Shown here: piece by piece, positions 23,616-36,724 of the stretch
Layout: every line of letters starts with the position of its first letter
Numbering within the stretch: the first letter of the stretch is position 1
Assembly: GCA_038087015.1 (NCBI GenBank)
Contig: JASBNA010000001.1
Coordinates: 2,232,001-2,296,000 of the forward strand
Source: Cerrena zonata
Lineage: Eukaryota; Basidiomycota; Agaricomycetes; Polyporales; Cerrenaceae
DNA: 64,000 nucleotides
Direction: 5' to 3'
Notes under the pieces: model-generated
Database searches by the model: none
The model's input: only the letters and a program-made list of their open reading frames with translations
What the model was told of the DNA's origin: nothing
Program-made: the position numbers and the translations under genes

Positions 23616-24078
23616 TGACTAACAACGTATTGACAGAGCCGGATCGCTCCAGTTCTCATGTCAAAAACCTCGTGCTATAGATATAGCAGTTTTTGAGAAA
23701 AGTTCCCAGGAGGCTATGTAGGGTTGACATCAGCTGAGCATGTAGGCGCAGAATCTGTCCATGGTCACTGAAGTGTTAGTATTGGCGACGTATCTGTCGG
23801 TGCTCTGCTATTTGTAATGTTTTGGATTAGGTAACTGAAATCTTGGTAAAGATATGGCTGTGAGAGGATTTGCCGACTTGCAATGCACCATGCGTAACTT
23901 GAGTGGGCGCAATGGACGTGACTCTGTTATAAGAAGTACACCGAGAATCACAAACAAAACATCTAAGAAGCGAATAAGCGGATCTGAACGTCATGGGAAA
24001 CGACTAAATGGAGAAATTGTCGAGATCATATACACCGTAGAATACACCTGTCAAATGATATACTTAGCAACTCTAGTC
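23616..24078. other. Intergenic, nothing convincing
   Basis: A 76-residue plus-strand frame at 23854-24084 runs into the end of the valyl-tRNA synthetase gene and shows no motif; treated as chance. Confidence 0.4.
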
Positions 24079-27000
24079 TTATAGCTTGAGCTTCGCGAAC
24101 ATCTCCTTGGATAGTTGAAGATTAGCGATGTCCGTCTCGAACGTTTTACGCTATTGGTTCTTCGAAGTCAACACCTAGTACGAGTTAAAGGCCAGTAATA
24201 CACACCTTTTCCGCTGTTGCCAGACGACTGTCCTCAGGAACATTCTGCTCGTAGTCCTTCTGAGACTCCAACTTAAGGATCTTATCAAGATTGAGTTGAG
24301 CAAATTGCAACTTCTTGTCGCATTTGCCGATTTCCGCGTCGAGATCAACCAAACCCTGCCGTTTCATCAGACTTTTCAGCTAAAAAAAGGACTGTCTGTA
24401 CTCACTCTCACAAGAACGTGTACAATCACGTTGGGCGATACAACAAGCGACCCACAACCTTCGGGAACCTCTTCCAAAGTTCGAACGACCTTCGCGCTCT
24501 TGCAACCCTTTACGAGGGATGTGATGCTTGGAAGTTGAGATTCAAACAGAACGGCATCATTATCCGAAGAGGCTCGGAAGAAGACTGCAAATGAGTGACC
24601 TATCAGGGTGGTTGTTTCAATCAGTGTAAGAACCTCACATACGCTGAATATCATTTAGAAGACTGTATGACGCCGCAAGAGAACGACTAGAAGCCACACC
24701 CTTGAAGATGAAGGTCGAAATCTCTCTCGGCATCTTCAAACACGAAGGCGGAGTCCTAGGAGAAAACATCTGAGCTATGTGTAACCGTAATACATGATAC
24801 ACCACTTACGGCAACGGGATAAGAAGAGACCATGATAGATGGTGTAGGATCGTCCGGTCGGCGTGGAAGTCGCTGCCACAACTCCTCCGTGACGAAGGGC
24901 ATGAATGGGTGCAGGAGACGAAGACCATGGTCCAAACATGTGTACAGTGTTTGCCTTGCTGAATTCTTGATTGGTTCCGGAGCAGCATCATCAACCATCC
25001 ACTTCATTGCCTCCTAAAGAATGGATCAGAGTGAGACGAATAGGGTCCCCAATAGCCAAGAAAATACACACAATATAGACGTCACAAAGTTCATATAGCC
25101 AGTACGAATGGATGGCCCTGGTAGATAGCTGGAAGCTTCGTTCGGTTAGACGACGGTTCACCTCAATCGTAGCAAGATTGAGTTTATGGAGAATCCATTT
25201 CTCCACAAGACTTTCATTGCCGGTAGGCTATGCCCAAATGTGTCAGATATGCATGCACACTGATATAGAGAAATACGTACCTTGGCAACGGGCTCGGGCA
25301 CGAAATTGTCACCCAGTCGGAGCATAGCGAACTTGGTGGCATTGAAGATCTTATTGCAGAACTTGCGATAACCTTCCACGACCTGGATGTCCAAATTGAT
25401 GTCACGTCCTGCAAAACAAAATTAGTTCGTTAGATGTGCAAGGACTTAGTTACACCACACTCACCGAAAGCTTGGTAAGCACACAGTGAGAATCGCAGCG
25501 CGTCGGTACCACACTGAGGAATACCCTTGGGGAAGTCCTTCTTCTGGCCCGACTTGGCTTTAGCGATCTCCTTTTCGTCGAGATTGCCTTCGTAGAGCTT
25601 GGCGTGCAAGCTTTCGAGATCGAGACCTTGAATAACGTCGACGGGGTCAATGACGTTTCCAAGAGACTTGCTCATCTTCCTTCCGTGAGCGTCACGAATC
25701 ATTGCATGACAGAAGACCTCCTCGAAGGGCATTTTTCCAGTCAAGTGAATACCGAGCAGAACCATACGAGCGACCCAGAAAAAGAGGATATCCCATCCCG
25801 TCTCGAGGAGAGACGAAGGGAAGAATTGGCGTAAATCGGAAGTCTAGTAAGAAGTACATAAGATGTAGTTTGTACTCGATGGCAGTTTCACTTACGTTTT
25901 CGGGCCAACCCATGATTCCGAATGGCCAAAGACCGGATGAGAACCAAGTATCGAGAACATCTTCATCTTGTTCGAGGGTAAACTTGGCGCCACCAGCAAG
26001 AACTTTAGCTCGCTCTGTGGCTTGTTCCAATGTCCTGCCGACAACCCAGTTCTTGCCATCATTTACCTAATATGTGATTAGTGAGAAGTTTGAATCAAAG
26101 GTGAGATCCTCACATCCTGCTTTTGGCCTTCAATGCGTACGAGGTATGCTGGACACCTGTGACCCCACCAGAGTTGGCGAGAGATACACCAATCTTGAAT
26201 ACCGTCTAACCAACGATACCACTCGTTCTCAGATGACTTGGGGTTGATTGTGAGTTCTCCTGCTTGAGTACGCTTGACAGCTTCCTCAGCAAGCGGCTTG
26301 CAGTTCACCCACCACTGGGGTTTGAGTACGGGTTCGATGACATCACCAGACTTACTATAAAACGGGGATTAAGGCGTATTTGGATGTGGAATTGATACAT
26401 ACTCACGCGCAAATTGGGATTTGCATGGGGTTGTCGGTGGTATCGACATACAAACCAGCCTCTTTCAGAGCGCTGACGACAGCGACCCTTGCATGGAAAC
26501 GTTTCATACCCTTTTCGAAGCGAAAAGGATTAGCAAGTAGTTGCGAAGGAATTCCGAAGCTAATATACCTGGAATTTGGGTCCGGCGTTTTCGTTGAAAG
26601 TACCATCATCATTCAAGATGTTGATGACGGGAAGATTGTGTCGAACGCCGACTTCGTAATCGTTGAAGTCGTGAGCAGGAGTGATTTTCACGGCACCGGT
26701 ACCAAATTCCATGTCGACGATAATGTCATCGGTGACGATAGGGATTTTGCGGTCGATGAAGGGGTGCTTGGCAAATTTACCGTGAAGATGCTATTAGGGC
26801 AGTGTCAGGTTGGTAGGGTGATATAGTCAAAATAATAGAATATGCCTTATAACGAGGGTCATTGGGATGGACGGCAATCGCAGTATCACCAAGCATCGTT
26901 TCTGGACGAGTAGTGGCAACAACGATCCTCTCGTCTACAAGGAAATAAATTTAAGTAAACCAGCACGTTGGATGGATAAGATGGAAGGAAATGACCTGAT

Positions 27001-28165
27001 CCGTCTATGAGGTATGCGAAAGATGTAAGAACACCAAACTCAAATTTCTCTTTAGCATCATACCCAGGGACGTTCAGGAAAGTACGGCCGGTAATTTGTT
27101 TTTGCTCGACTTCTAGGTTGGATAGTGTAGTGTTTAGTCGCACACACCAGTTCACAAGACGGTTGGCGCGGTACAGGATTCCGTCTTCATGCAGACGGCA
27201 GAAAGTCTCAATAACAGCTTTCGAGAAGTTCTACAACACGTTGTAAATATTATGGTTAGTCCATACAAGAATCACAGAACACAGAACATACCTCGTTCAT
27301 CGTGAAAGCAGAACGACCCCACTCGCAACTTCCACCCAGTCGACGCAGCTGATCTGTGATACGCTCCTGGTACCTGGTAAGAATATGATGAGCTCCCTGC
27401 GTCGTATTCCATTTTAAGATACATACTCGTTTTTCCAATCTTGAACAGTTTCCAAAAACCGTTCTCGTCCAAGATCATGTCGAGTCTGGCCAGTGTTTTT
27501 GAACAATCGCTTCTCAACAACGGATTGTGTCGAGATACCAGCATGATCAAACCCAGGGACCCAGAGCGTAGTCTTTCCAAGCATACGATTCCATCGAATC
27601 AAAGTGTCTTGGATAGCGATAGTAAGGGCATGTCCGATGTGCAAACTACCGGTGACGTTAGGAGGAGGGAGAGGGATGACGAATTGTCCTTCAGGTTTCA
27701 CTTCGCCATCTGCGCCAAATTGGGGTTTGAAGAAACCTTGAGCCTCCCACCAATCGTACCAAGCAGCCTCGATGGCCAACGGGTTGTATCCAGTTGCAGA
27801 GAGTGGGTCGGTGAGATCTGTACTCCGTGTTCTGACAATGTCCACGATAAAGAACTGCACTAGACATACCTTTCTTTTCGCCCTTAGGAGTTGTGTTCAC
27901 AAACGGAGCCTCCTCTTCCTTCTTAGGTTTGGCGACCTTTGCCTTTGCTTCGCCTACAACAGCGGTGGTGGCCTTCGCAGCAGATTTAGCAGCAAACTTC
28001 GCCTCTTTAGCTAGACGTTTTGCATCCTTTTTCGCTGAGTGCAAACAGCACGCGTTGAGCTTGTGGAGATGTGCATGTGACAGGATCTTTGTACTAACCT
28101 GCACTCTTGGTCGGGCCTTCAGTGGGAGGTGTTGCGGGAGCACTTGGCTCAGATGGTGTTGACAT
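24079..28165 (-). CDS. VAS1: Valyl-tRNA synthetase
   Basis: Class I aminoacyl-tRNA synthetase charging tRNA-Val. From ATG 28165: [20 protein letters not shown], a Lys/Ala-rich appended segment ([20 protein letters not shown]), then [10 protein letters not shown], the HIGH motif in [20 protein letters not shown], editing domain with [14 protein letters not shown] and [40 protein letters not shown] in [16 protein letters not shown], the anticodon domain ([14 protein letters not shown]) and a C-terminal coiled coil ending [11 protein letters not shown]. About a dozen introns. Near 24709-24712 one extra base shifts ERDFDL out of the frame that continues [20 protein letters not shown]; read literally the exon would stop at once. 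The single fungal VAS1 gene usually supplies cytosol and mitochondria. Confidence 0.93.
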
Positions 28166-28594
28166 CGCTCTCAGTCGTGGTGGTGGATAGATTCTATAAT
28201 TACAGAGACGAGAGGGAGGACGAAAGAGATATCGATGGAATCTTTGCATCCACCGCACAAATTATGGTAAAGGCGTACCGTGACTCCCATAGATGCGATC
28301 GCTGACTCGATCACTTTATTCAAATTTCAGATCTCTCAACTCATCTCATCTCGTTATCGCTTGTGGAAACGGTGGCAAACATATTCGGTAAAGAGCAATA
28401 TTTTTACAGAGTCAGGAGCATTATATCTAATACATGAATGTCTCAAAAGCAAAGCAGAATTTTTGTGAAGCAGCAGGAGCAAGAAAAAAGCTTTGCGTAA
28501 ACGGCAAGGAATGTCTGATTAAAAGGAACGGACATATTGGTTCCAAGATTCGAGAGTCTATGTAGCAAGAACGAGAACATATGTATCCAGGATA
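28166..28594. other. Intergenic between two minus-strand genes
   Basis: Promoter of VAS1 and 3' flank of the CNNM-like gene. No coding sequence recognised. Confidence 0.4.
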
Positions 28595-31500
28595 TTATCC
28601 ATCATGTTTATCGGGGCCTGATTTGTCATTATCACTTGATATACGAACCTCTTCTTGGTCACCTAGTCCAGGTATCTTCTTGATGCGTTCAGCAACAACA
28701 ACGCCACTCCTATCTCCAGTAAGTGGGCTGCTCTTGAACCAATTACCCTTGGGAGGAGGCATACTCGATGCACCAGCTGTAGCACGTCGTTTCCGTTCGA
28801 CCATGATGACATGCTCGAGAGAAGGTGCGGGTGATGAGCTACGAGATATGGCGGATAAAGCCGCCAGAGAGGTGGGCCCGGGAGAACTGGCAGTCGCAGA
28901 AACCGGAATCGGTGCACGGATTTGCATAGGTTGCGGGTTATATGGGGTGGATCTGACTGGGGAGATTAGTTCTGGGTAGCTCGTAGTCCGTGTTGCACTG
29001 TCAAACACCAATACTTCATCCGTCATATCTTTCTCGTTGAAGGTACCGTGAAGCGTGCTCGTCCCATCTTCAGGTATCTCCATCGATGGGCGTACCGTTG
29101 CAGTGACAGCCTGTACATGCGGCTTCTCTTCACGTGGGATGGGCGGGGCACTACGGGAGCGTGCAAAAGCAAGACCTTTGAGCGTCTTTAAAGCAGGCAT
29201 CGGGATGGGCCTCAAAAGAGGAGTGGACGTGATTGGCTTTGATACTTCAATCACGGGCGGGTTGGTAGAATAGGGACCTGCAGCTGCCGTAGATTCATCA
29301 GACATAAGGTTGGGAGCAGAACCTTTATGTTTTAGGAATGTAGGACCCTTAGGTTCAGGTTGACTATACGAGGTTAAGTCCGGGTGACCTTGAGGGTCAA
29401 ATTCGTCATAAATTTCCTCTCCGATGAGTTCTATTCAAATGGTTAGAATAGAGTCGGACGATCAATCAATCAAGCGAACCTTCCAATACATCTTCTAGGG
29501 TGATGATCCCCAAAGGCATGACAGCTGCATCAACACCTTCAAGAAACTGGGAGGAACGTTTAGGCGGTAAACATTCACAGGATATCATGATACCTACCTC
29601 GTCAGCACCTTCGGTCGCGAGGACAGCGTCAGCGGGCATGTTTTGCTCATAGTTCCTGAATGACGATTTAGGCAAGATCAAGCTACTCTTCAGGCCTTCG
29701 CTCTTCTGTTTCTCCTGATGTTGATCAACATCCTCACTAGGCATCGCCATCTCCTCATCAGCAACGCGTTTCTTATTTCTGCCCCTAGACTTTATCCCGA
29801 ATCGAGCGTGCTTCTTAGGGCGGCGAGAACGGTCGTCTCGATCTTCGTGTATGCTCCCAGTCCTCACAGATGCTTCTTTATCGCTATCACTCTCCTCGCT
29901 CTTTCGATTCCTCGTACTCTTCTGAGGAGACCCATTAGGTCCTTCTTCCTCAGATTCACTACCAGAGGAACTAGAGTCGGTATCGCCCAAAACGCGATCT
30001 CGGAGACGCTGCGTTAATCCACGCTTGACAGCTTGTTTAACGCTAGCAGCTTTCGCTACACTGAATCGGCTCACGATGGCCATATGGGAACGTCCTTCTT
30101 GAAATGTATCAAGGATACCTAACAAAGGTTCGTTGTTTGGAACGAATGGAACTCTGTTCAAAGGTATCTTCCGAATAGGGGTAGCATCTAGGGTGTCGAT
30201 TAGCAATTGGACTATATCTGGAAAAAATAATACAACACACCTTTAGGATCTAGTAAGACACACTAAAAGTCGGACTTATCAGTAATGGGAGAGGGGCGGA
30301 GTAGTCGTCAGCCCTACCTGTTTGACTAAGAGGATACCAATGATTCTTTTGACCTTCTTTGTGGCAGGTTTATTGTCAAACAGAAAGTTTGTAGGAGTGG
30401 ACAGTGCCAGAAGCTCCCTAGATTCCAGGGCGCCCTGTAATTATCCAGTCAACATATGAGGGAACGCAAAAAAGGACAAATACAAACCACAGCAGCAAGA
30501 GTAGGTATCGGGACATCAACCTCCTCATACACCGGTATCCTAGAATGACCAGTAATGCAAATCTTTCTTAACGTCTCGTAGTCGAGCTTGGCATCTATAG
30601 AAAGCATGAATACGTTCTCGATCGGAGTCATTGCTTGTTTGACAACCTAAGGACCATCAGTTATGATATAAAACCGATGTCAATATATCACCTTCTCTTG
30701 CAAATCTAGAGCGCCTCCAATGATAGTAACGGTGTCTGTATTGAGATCACCTCCCAGTTCACCGTTATTCGAATGCAATGCAATCAGCTCTTGAGCTCGG
30801 CTCTGCGGTAGATAATTCCATGATGAGGACCGAGAACAAACTAGCAGCGGGTCAGCGATTTCCTCAACGAACGAGGAAAGGTATGACGCACCTCAAGCAG
30901 TCTAGCCACAGGCCAAGATATGATTCCCTATAAATAGAACATGAGTATTTCGGACAGAGACATGGCGCAAAAATCACCAACCAATGTCCACATGAGAACA
31001 CGGACGACGCCAGCCATCTTAGCACCAAAATACAAACCATAACGCGTACACAGTGATTGTGGAATAATTTCAGCAAAACTAAGCAACACAGAAATAAGGT
31101 TAGTACATTCACAGTAGGAGACGTTAGACCTTCGGCACGAGGCGCGAGCCAAGCCTAGAACGAGTCACGTGCTTGGTCTGAACACGCGTCCCACGCGCGT
31201 CGTGTTTCCGAGCTCAATTGAAACGCGTATCGGTAGCCGAGAACGTCATGGGATTGCATCGCCTCAGTAAAGTCGACAGCGAAGGAATGGACTGGGCACG
31301 ATAACTCGAGATGGGACAATGGAGGATAACACGATCATTGGATATCGAGCAACTTACATGACGATCAGGACAGTGCTAACGACGACACTTTGCGCGCCGC
31401 CTCCCAGAACTGGGTCGGATATGACGGGAAGCGTCTCATTCACTATCATATTGGCAAGAAGCAAAGTAACCAAAAGCAAATGTCCATCCTTTCGGATTGG

Positions 31501-31921
31501 TTTGATTTTGTTGGCATACTTCTTCTGTTCACTGTATTGCAAGCGTATGAGAATGGCTACAAATAACAGAAATTAGAAGCACTCACGGTGTTCCACTAAT
31601 ACTCAAGACATTCAACTGAGTCTCATCAAGACTCATATAGCCCAACGTCAGACCGGCAAACAGACCCGAGGACAAAACAAGGACGGGTATAAGGCACGCA
31701 AATATGTAGAACTTGGTGTCATGTTTGATATGCTCTCTCTTGGCGAGCACATGCAAAGAAGTAGAGTCGGCGTCCGTTCCTGATGCTGTACCGGCGAGAA
31801 CGGAGAGTGAATTGGAGAGAAAGCTACGAGCGTTGGGGACATGCTGTGAAGCGACCGATGTTAGCGTCAAGAGCAGCCTCGGTAAACGGGATGGGAGGTA
31901 GGACAACGGAGTTGGGACCAT
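28595..31921 (-). CDS. CNNM/Mam3-type DUF21-CBS membrane transporter
   Basis: N-terminus MVPTPLSYLPSRLPRLLLTL (start at 31921), then the DUF21 transmembrane domain: FACLIPVLVLSSGLFAGLTL, GYMSLDETQLNVL, LLVTLLLANMIVNETLPVIS, FAEIIPQSLCTRYGLYFGAK. The CBS pair follows: VVKQAMTPIENVFMLS, HSRIPVYEE, IIGILLVK, then GRSHMAIVSRFSV and MPLGIITLEDVLEELIGEEI. Family members act in divalent-cation handling (vacuolar Mam3 in yeast, Mg2+ in animal CNNM). Between SHMAIVSRFSV and the final CBS strand there is an insertion of roughly 150 residues, acidic then basic (SDSDKEASVRTGS, RPKKHARFGIKSRGRNKKR). A 250-residue disordered Pro/Ser tail ends at 28595. Seven or so introns. An in-frame extension upstream of 31921 is open but not family-like. 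Confidence 0.88.
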
Positions 31922-32467
31922 TCGATAAGGGTGCGTGAAGTTCGCTGTGAGAGCCCAACGTCTAACACTCGACTCTATTAAGTATGTCCGTCTTCTGTGC
32001 ATGAGAGCGCTTACGTGATGGCGCTTAACGTAGCTTCTTGCCGACCTCAACTCACAAGTCGAGACAACTCAGCGAGATATGCCTCAGACGCATACAAGCA
32101 ACAATGGGGATTGCATTGCTTGAATGTATCAACACAACATCGACAAGATTGAACGTTCGATGATTATCCCATCAAAGTCCGCCCAAGTGAAACGTGAGAA
32201 ACCACTCTAATAGAAAGAACGACTGTCTTTCTTCTAGATCTGCGAAGGAGGCTAGAGATAAACATACCGCGGCACTAGTTGCCAAACTGGGCATATGTTT
32301 TCTGTTTTAGGTGGTTTCAAATGTCATAAACATTTCATGCAAGAAAGTTCCGTCGTTCAAATTCCTCCATTCTAGAGCCAAAAGTACAATAAGTTATGAT
32401 ATGATACAGCAAGTACAGTACACACCACACTACACACACTGTCATGGTGTTGAGCCCGCTAGGTCAC
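31922..32467. other. Intergenic, no gene seen
   Basis: Promoter side of the CNNM-like gene and 3' flank of the Mid1 gene. No motif recognised. Confidence 0.4.
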
Positions 32468-34135
32468 CTATCCAAGATTACACCACACGTTGCCCCACCG
32501 ATCTTGTGCAGCACCGGTCGATCCGCCACCCTCCTCATCTTCTTCGCCTGTATCAACATATCCAACTCCATAACTCGAGCTTGCCGTGAACCTCGGAACA
32601 GGACACTTGAATCCCATTGATATTGGACACGCACGATCTACGGCAGTGCATGTCTCCAAACATGGCAATAATGCGTTGTACGCTGACGAAAAGGGTGGGA
32701 GTGAGGGACTGCGGGGTGTTGCCGACGGCTCCATAGCCTGCAGTGCAGATACTGGCTTCTGTGCACTATTTCCAGAATCCGGGGATGCTTCTGAACAGCG
32801 AGGGAAGAATACCGTACATAACCACCTTCGATACGCTTGTTGGCAGTCCGCACAGCCGACTAACGGACTATATTGGTCACGTCCACATGGAAATGTCGTA
32901 AGAGACACAGTGAAGTTTGTTAGAACTTCGATTAGGGGCTGCGTTACTGAGTCCGGGAGCGTGCTGCTATCGTGGATAGTCCCTGTAGAAGGACCCTGAA
33001 TCGGTACCGCATATGAGATCGATGGGCAGAAGGGCAGCGAGTGGACGATCGGACAGGCGAAAGCAGCTGTAAATGTCGACTGTCACAATACAATCAGAGA
33101 ATAAAATAAAATAACAACATACCTGACTTTGTAACAAAATTAATCGGGCTGCTTACCTTCTTGCTATCTTGCATAGCAAACACGGTATAGTTCGTTGCAG
33201 GTGTCAAGCCATCAATTATCCATTGCCACCTCCACCCGTTCTCATCCTTTAGCCATAGCCCTTCGCTTTGAGTAGCACCTACATGTAACACGTCTCTAGC
33301 TCTAACACCTGAAAGTGCACATGCGGTTCGCGGGAAGGAGTTGAGAGACGACGATGAAGTCGGGAGAATTATGAGAGTCCAGTTCGCTGGAGAAGACGGT
33401 CCCGTAGGAAATGAAAGATTGGCTGGAGGCAATGTGTAGTTCGGGTAAGTCGGGTGTATTGGGTCGGGACGACTGAAGGCTGGGGAGAAGAGAAGAGCTT
33501 GATTCGAAGTAGTATCTCCGAGGAACGGGTATTCGTTCTCCATCTGCTCATGCATGGGCCCTACGTAGGGAAATGCTTATGTGAGTCAAGAGTCGCTACT
33601 TCCTTCGAAAAAGCATCGGGGTTATTAAATGCACGCCGTAAACATGCTTGCCGCATGTCCCGCATGAAGTATATTCGTGTAATAAGATACACTGAAGGCG
33701 ACATGTGAAGCCTTCTAAAAATCCCAAACTTTACAGATACGCACCGTCATCCGATACAGCAACCTCAAATGGCATCCGACCAGCATTTAACACCGACATG
33801 AAACCGCCGTCGGGTACGGGACCCGTCCAGTTACCAAAACCATCAGTTAACAAAAGTTCGAACACATTCCCATTCCCCAAGTCCGATATACCAGGTTGTG
33901 TGATACTCGAGTCGTTCGACAATATGAACCGCGGCGTTTGCGGACCTGGAGCGCAAAGTGCGACTGTGACTGTCAGGTTACCGATCTGGGGACTTGGTAT
34001 TGACAGAACCGGCGGGTTTGGCAGTGTATTCCCTGTAAAGTTCGCTAGCTTATTGAGCGGGAGCTGAAATGAAGTCTGTTGTGCATTTCCCCCAAGTATC
34101 TGGCTCAACAGGTAGATGAGGGTAAGAGGCAGCAT
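32468..34135 (-). CDS. Mid1-type stretch-activated calcium channel subunit
   Basis: Secretory N-terminus MLPLTLIYLLSQILGGNAQQ (ATG at 34135), N-glycosylated extracellular region (NLTVTVALCAPGP, PRFILSNDSS, ANWTLIILP, TNYTVFAMQDSKKV) and the Cys-rich C-terminus of the family: CPIVHSLPFCPSISYAVP, LTTFPCGRDQYSPLVGCADC, YRRWLCTVFFPRC, ALLPCLETCTAVDRACP. The final Asp/Glu/Gly-rich segment ends RWGNVWCNLG. Mid1 works with Cch1 in plasma-membrane calcium influx under stress and during mating or hyphal growth. Intron 1 is 33561-33744, long for this locus. The second intron must end at catttacag to keep the frame (SAAFACPIV). The gene shares a 167 bp promoter with the ASXH gene. Confidence 0.85.
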
Positions 34136-34302
34136 TTTGCTGGCTGGATTGCACAGCGTGGTTGTGAAGAGCAAGAGGCGCCAAGATGTGCCAAGATGCA
34201 GCTTGACTGCGTACGTCCATGTACTTTGCAAACCCGCTTTCCCAGAGCGCTGATTACTGAAAAATAGTTTGTTTCGTACGAAGCAAAATAGATCTAAACA
34301 TC
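34136..34302. promoter_or_regulatory. 167 bp bidirectional promoter (MID1 / ASXH gene)
   Basis: Start codons at 34135 (-) and 34303 (+) are only 167 bp apart, so both transcripts must initiate within this stretch. No TATA box recognised. Confidence 0.6.
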
Positions 34303-35668
34303 ATGGATGAAGCTGGAACCAGCACGCGTCGGTCGACGCGCTCCAAGGTTGCGCCCACCAAACAACCGAAAACCCTTGTTGCTGAACAGAAATCGAAGAA
34401 GGCATCTACAGCGGGAACTAAACGAAAACTCCAAGATTCTGCAGAGAAAGCAGAGAACCAACTTGAATCATTACTGACAGATTCAAAAAGTCCCATAACA
34501 ACGATGAATATCTTTGTGCGTACAGTAATTCATGTCGGACCCAGCTTGAAATATCAGTCGTGTTTGTGTATACCTAGTTATCTCGTCAAACTACTCATTT
34601 TTTTTTGTTCTGATAGGACATCGTAAACTACGAAAATCTTATTTGCCTGTCGGAAGAGTCTCAGCGGAAACTCTGTGCCTTGCTGCCTCCAACCGCGCTC
34701 ACTACCTATCAACCACAGATCGATCCCACACACCCGTCTCATACAAACAAATCACAGGGGGAGGATGCCATGGATGTTGACTCGAATGCGCTGATTCCAG
34801 AACGTTCAATGTTGACCCTAGACCCGTGTGTCTTCACATCGTCATTTTTCCAATCAGCCGCACTGACGTTCCAAGACCATCTCTACTCCTCATGGTTCTC
34901 TCGTAAAGCGAAAGAAACTGACGAGAAGTGTGCTCAAGGACTCCAGGATGGTACCATGCACGCAGAATGGAAAGACGAAGCTTGGGAACGTAACAATGAT
35001 GTGCTAGTCTTAAGCCGGTATGTCTTGCGACCATAAACATGACTCATTCAACTCATTTTGCGCCCCCTTAGTAACACACATGATACTGACCTCGCAAGTC
35101 TTGCAAGGCGTTCTCTCATCCAAGAAGGTGATGTCATTGTATATGAGAGGCGATTCGTGAACGGCAGCACAATCGTAGAGAAGGACCTTCTGGTATGTTG
35201 TTTTCTCGAGAGACTAAAATTCAATCGATGGTTTTATGGACTTTGTAGGTACGTTCAGTCAACCCTAAGTCGAGTGCTATCACTCTTCTCTTGCAACCAA
35301 GCGTCGCAAAGAATTTACCACCAGCCATGCTTGTTATTGGACCATCGGACCCGCGACCTCCAATCTTGACGATGGAAGGCATCCTTAGTTCTGTCGAGCT
35401 GGAGGATGAAGTCCTAGAGACTGACGGGCGTATTTCGAGGACCGACCGTTACACGGCAGTACAGGAGGATGTTGTCTCTAAGCGGATTTCAGACGGCACA
35501 GAGGACCCTTCCAATACAGTTGCCCATGTAATGTCCACCAAGGCGGCGAAATCGCTGAGCGTGTGGCGCTGGCGGGATGAGATGCGAGGAGAGTTGGAGC
35601 TCCAGATGATCCAAGAGCGTGGTGGACGTGAGAGACTTGGGACTGTTTATCATCTTCGCAATCTATAG
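34303..35668 (+). CDS. ASXH/DEUBAD-domain protein
   Basis: Introns 34516-34616, 35018-35071 and 35193-35248 join cleanly. A basic N-terminus (TSTRRSTRSKVAPTKQPK, nuclear-localisation-like) is followed by an Asx homology region: ESLLTDSKSPITTMNIFDIV, NYENLICLSEESQRKLCALL, PPTALTTYQPQIDPT, LDPCVFTSSFFQSAALTFQD, HLYSSWFSRKA. In animals this domain (DEUBAD) activates BAP1/UCH37-class deubiquitinases. The C-terminal half (LVRSVNPKSSAITLLLQPSV, KSLSVWRWRDEMRGELELQM) is conserved-looking but unknown to me; no PHD finger is seen. A UCH37-like enzyme is coded 12 kb away. Nuclear chromatin function is inferred. The ASXH call rests on recognised pattern, not alignment. Confidence 0.75.
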
Positions 35669-36724
35669 AGGATGTCTACCCTCTCTTCATATCCATGGCA
35701 TATTTTCACAACTATCTACCTGTTACACTTTCTGAATGTTTCTACTTGACTACTTATTCAGTTTCCTAAATGGACCCGAGGCGTGTGAAAGCCTATATTT
35801 GGCTATGTTTAGCAACGGCTTCGTTCCTGAAAATCTGAACATTAGGAATGTTAATACCGAACTTCTATACATCAGCCATAGATACTGCTTGACTCGGATG
35901 GCCTTTTCTCTCTCGGATGCATGCTCTAGCCTGTAACACCATGGTCCACCTTGACACTTGGACGGGGAACGTATCGATCTTGTGATCACTTGGTACTCTT
36001 CCCAACTATCCCGGCTTGTATAATCCGGCCATCTAGCTCCACATATCAGCAAGTCATGTCCAATAGCTGGCTGATGATTGATGCCCCTACGAACTCAAGC
36101 AAAGCCATATGGACCTCGTGCAGCTCTGCACTAAATTCTTATAAGACGTCAAACCCGCTATTCACACACCAAAACTCACAAGAGACTCGAACCTTGTTGT
36201 TCCTGTACTATGTGTGGTTTTCATCGAATGGGAAACTCGACCATCTCGGCATCGTCTGGTTTCAATGGAGGCACATTATGGTTTAATGTGCCGCGTCACT
36301 ATGAACTGACAGGCGCTCTTCGGCACTTGCGTAAGTCCCTCCCTGCCGAGTCAACGGAATCTAGCTCACTGACATTTAGTAACCGCTCGGTCACTTATGA
36401 ACACTCTGTGGGTATCTCATCAGATCCCAATGAGTCAAAGGATACGCAACCCTCGCGTGGAACTCACTAACGTGACCTAAGCTGACGAAAGCCTGTGAGA
36501 ACATTGGCTACCTCTTGCCGAATTCGTGAAATGGAATGGAGTTAGTGCACGGGGACTATCCACGACTGCCGGAATGGATCGGTGCATTGGTGTCAGAACT
36601 CAATATTACTCAATCTTAGTGAATGGGTACGTATGCATTGTGAAGGTATAAGAGGGCCTCTTCTACGAGATGAAGAGACCCAGAATTCACACAACCACCG
36701 TAAGCTCTAACACTCCAAGCAACC
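35669..36724. other. 1.06 kb intergenic region with TATA box near its right end
   Basis: No convincing gene; frames up to about 110 residues on both strands lack motifs. tataag at 36647-36652, 73-78 bp before the next ATG, is a plausible TATA element. Confidence 0.45.

Noticed and set aside
23854..24084. 76-residue plus-strand frame
   Set aside because: Overlaps the end of the valyl-tRNA synthetase gene and shows no recognisable features.
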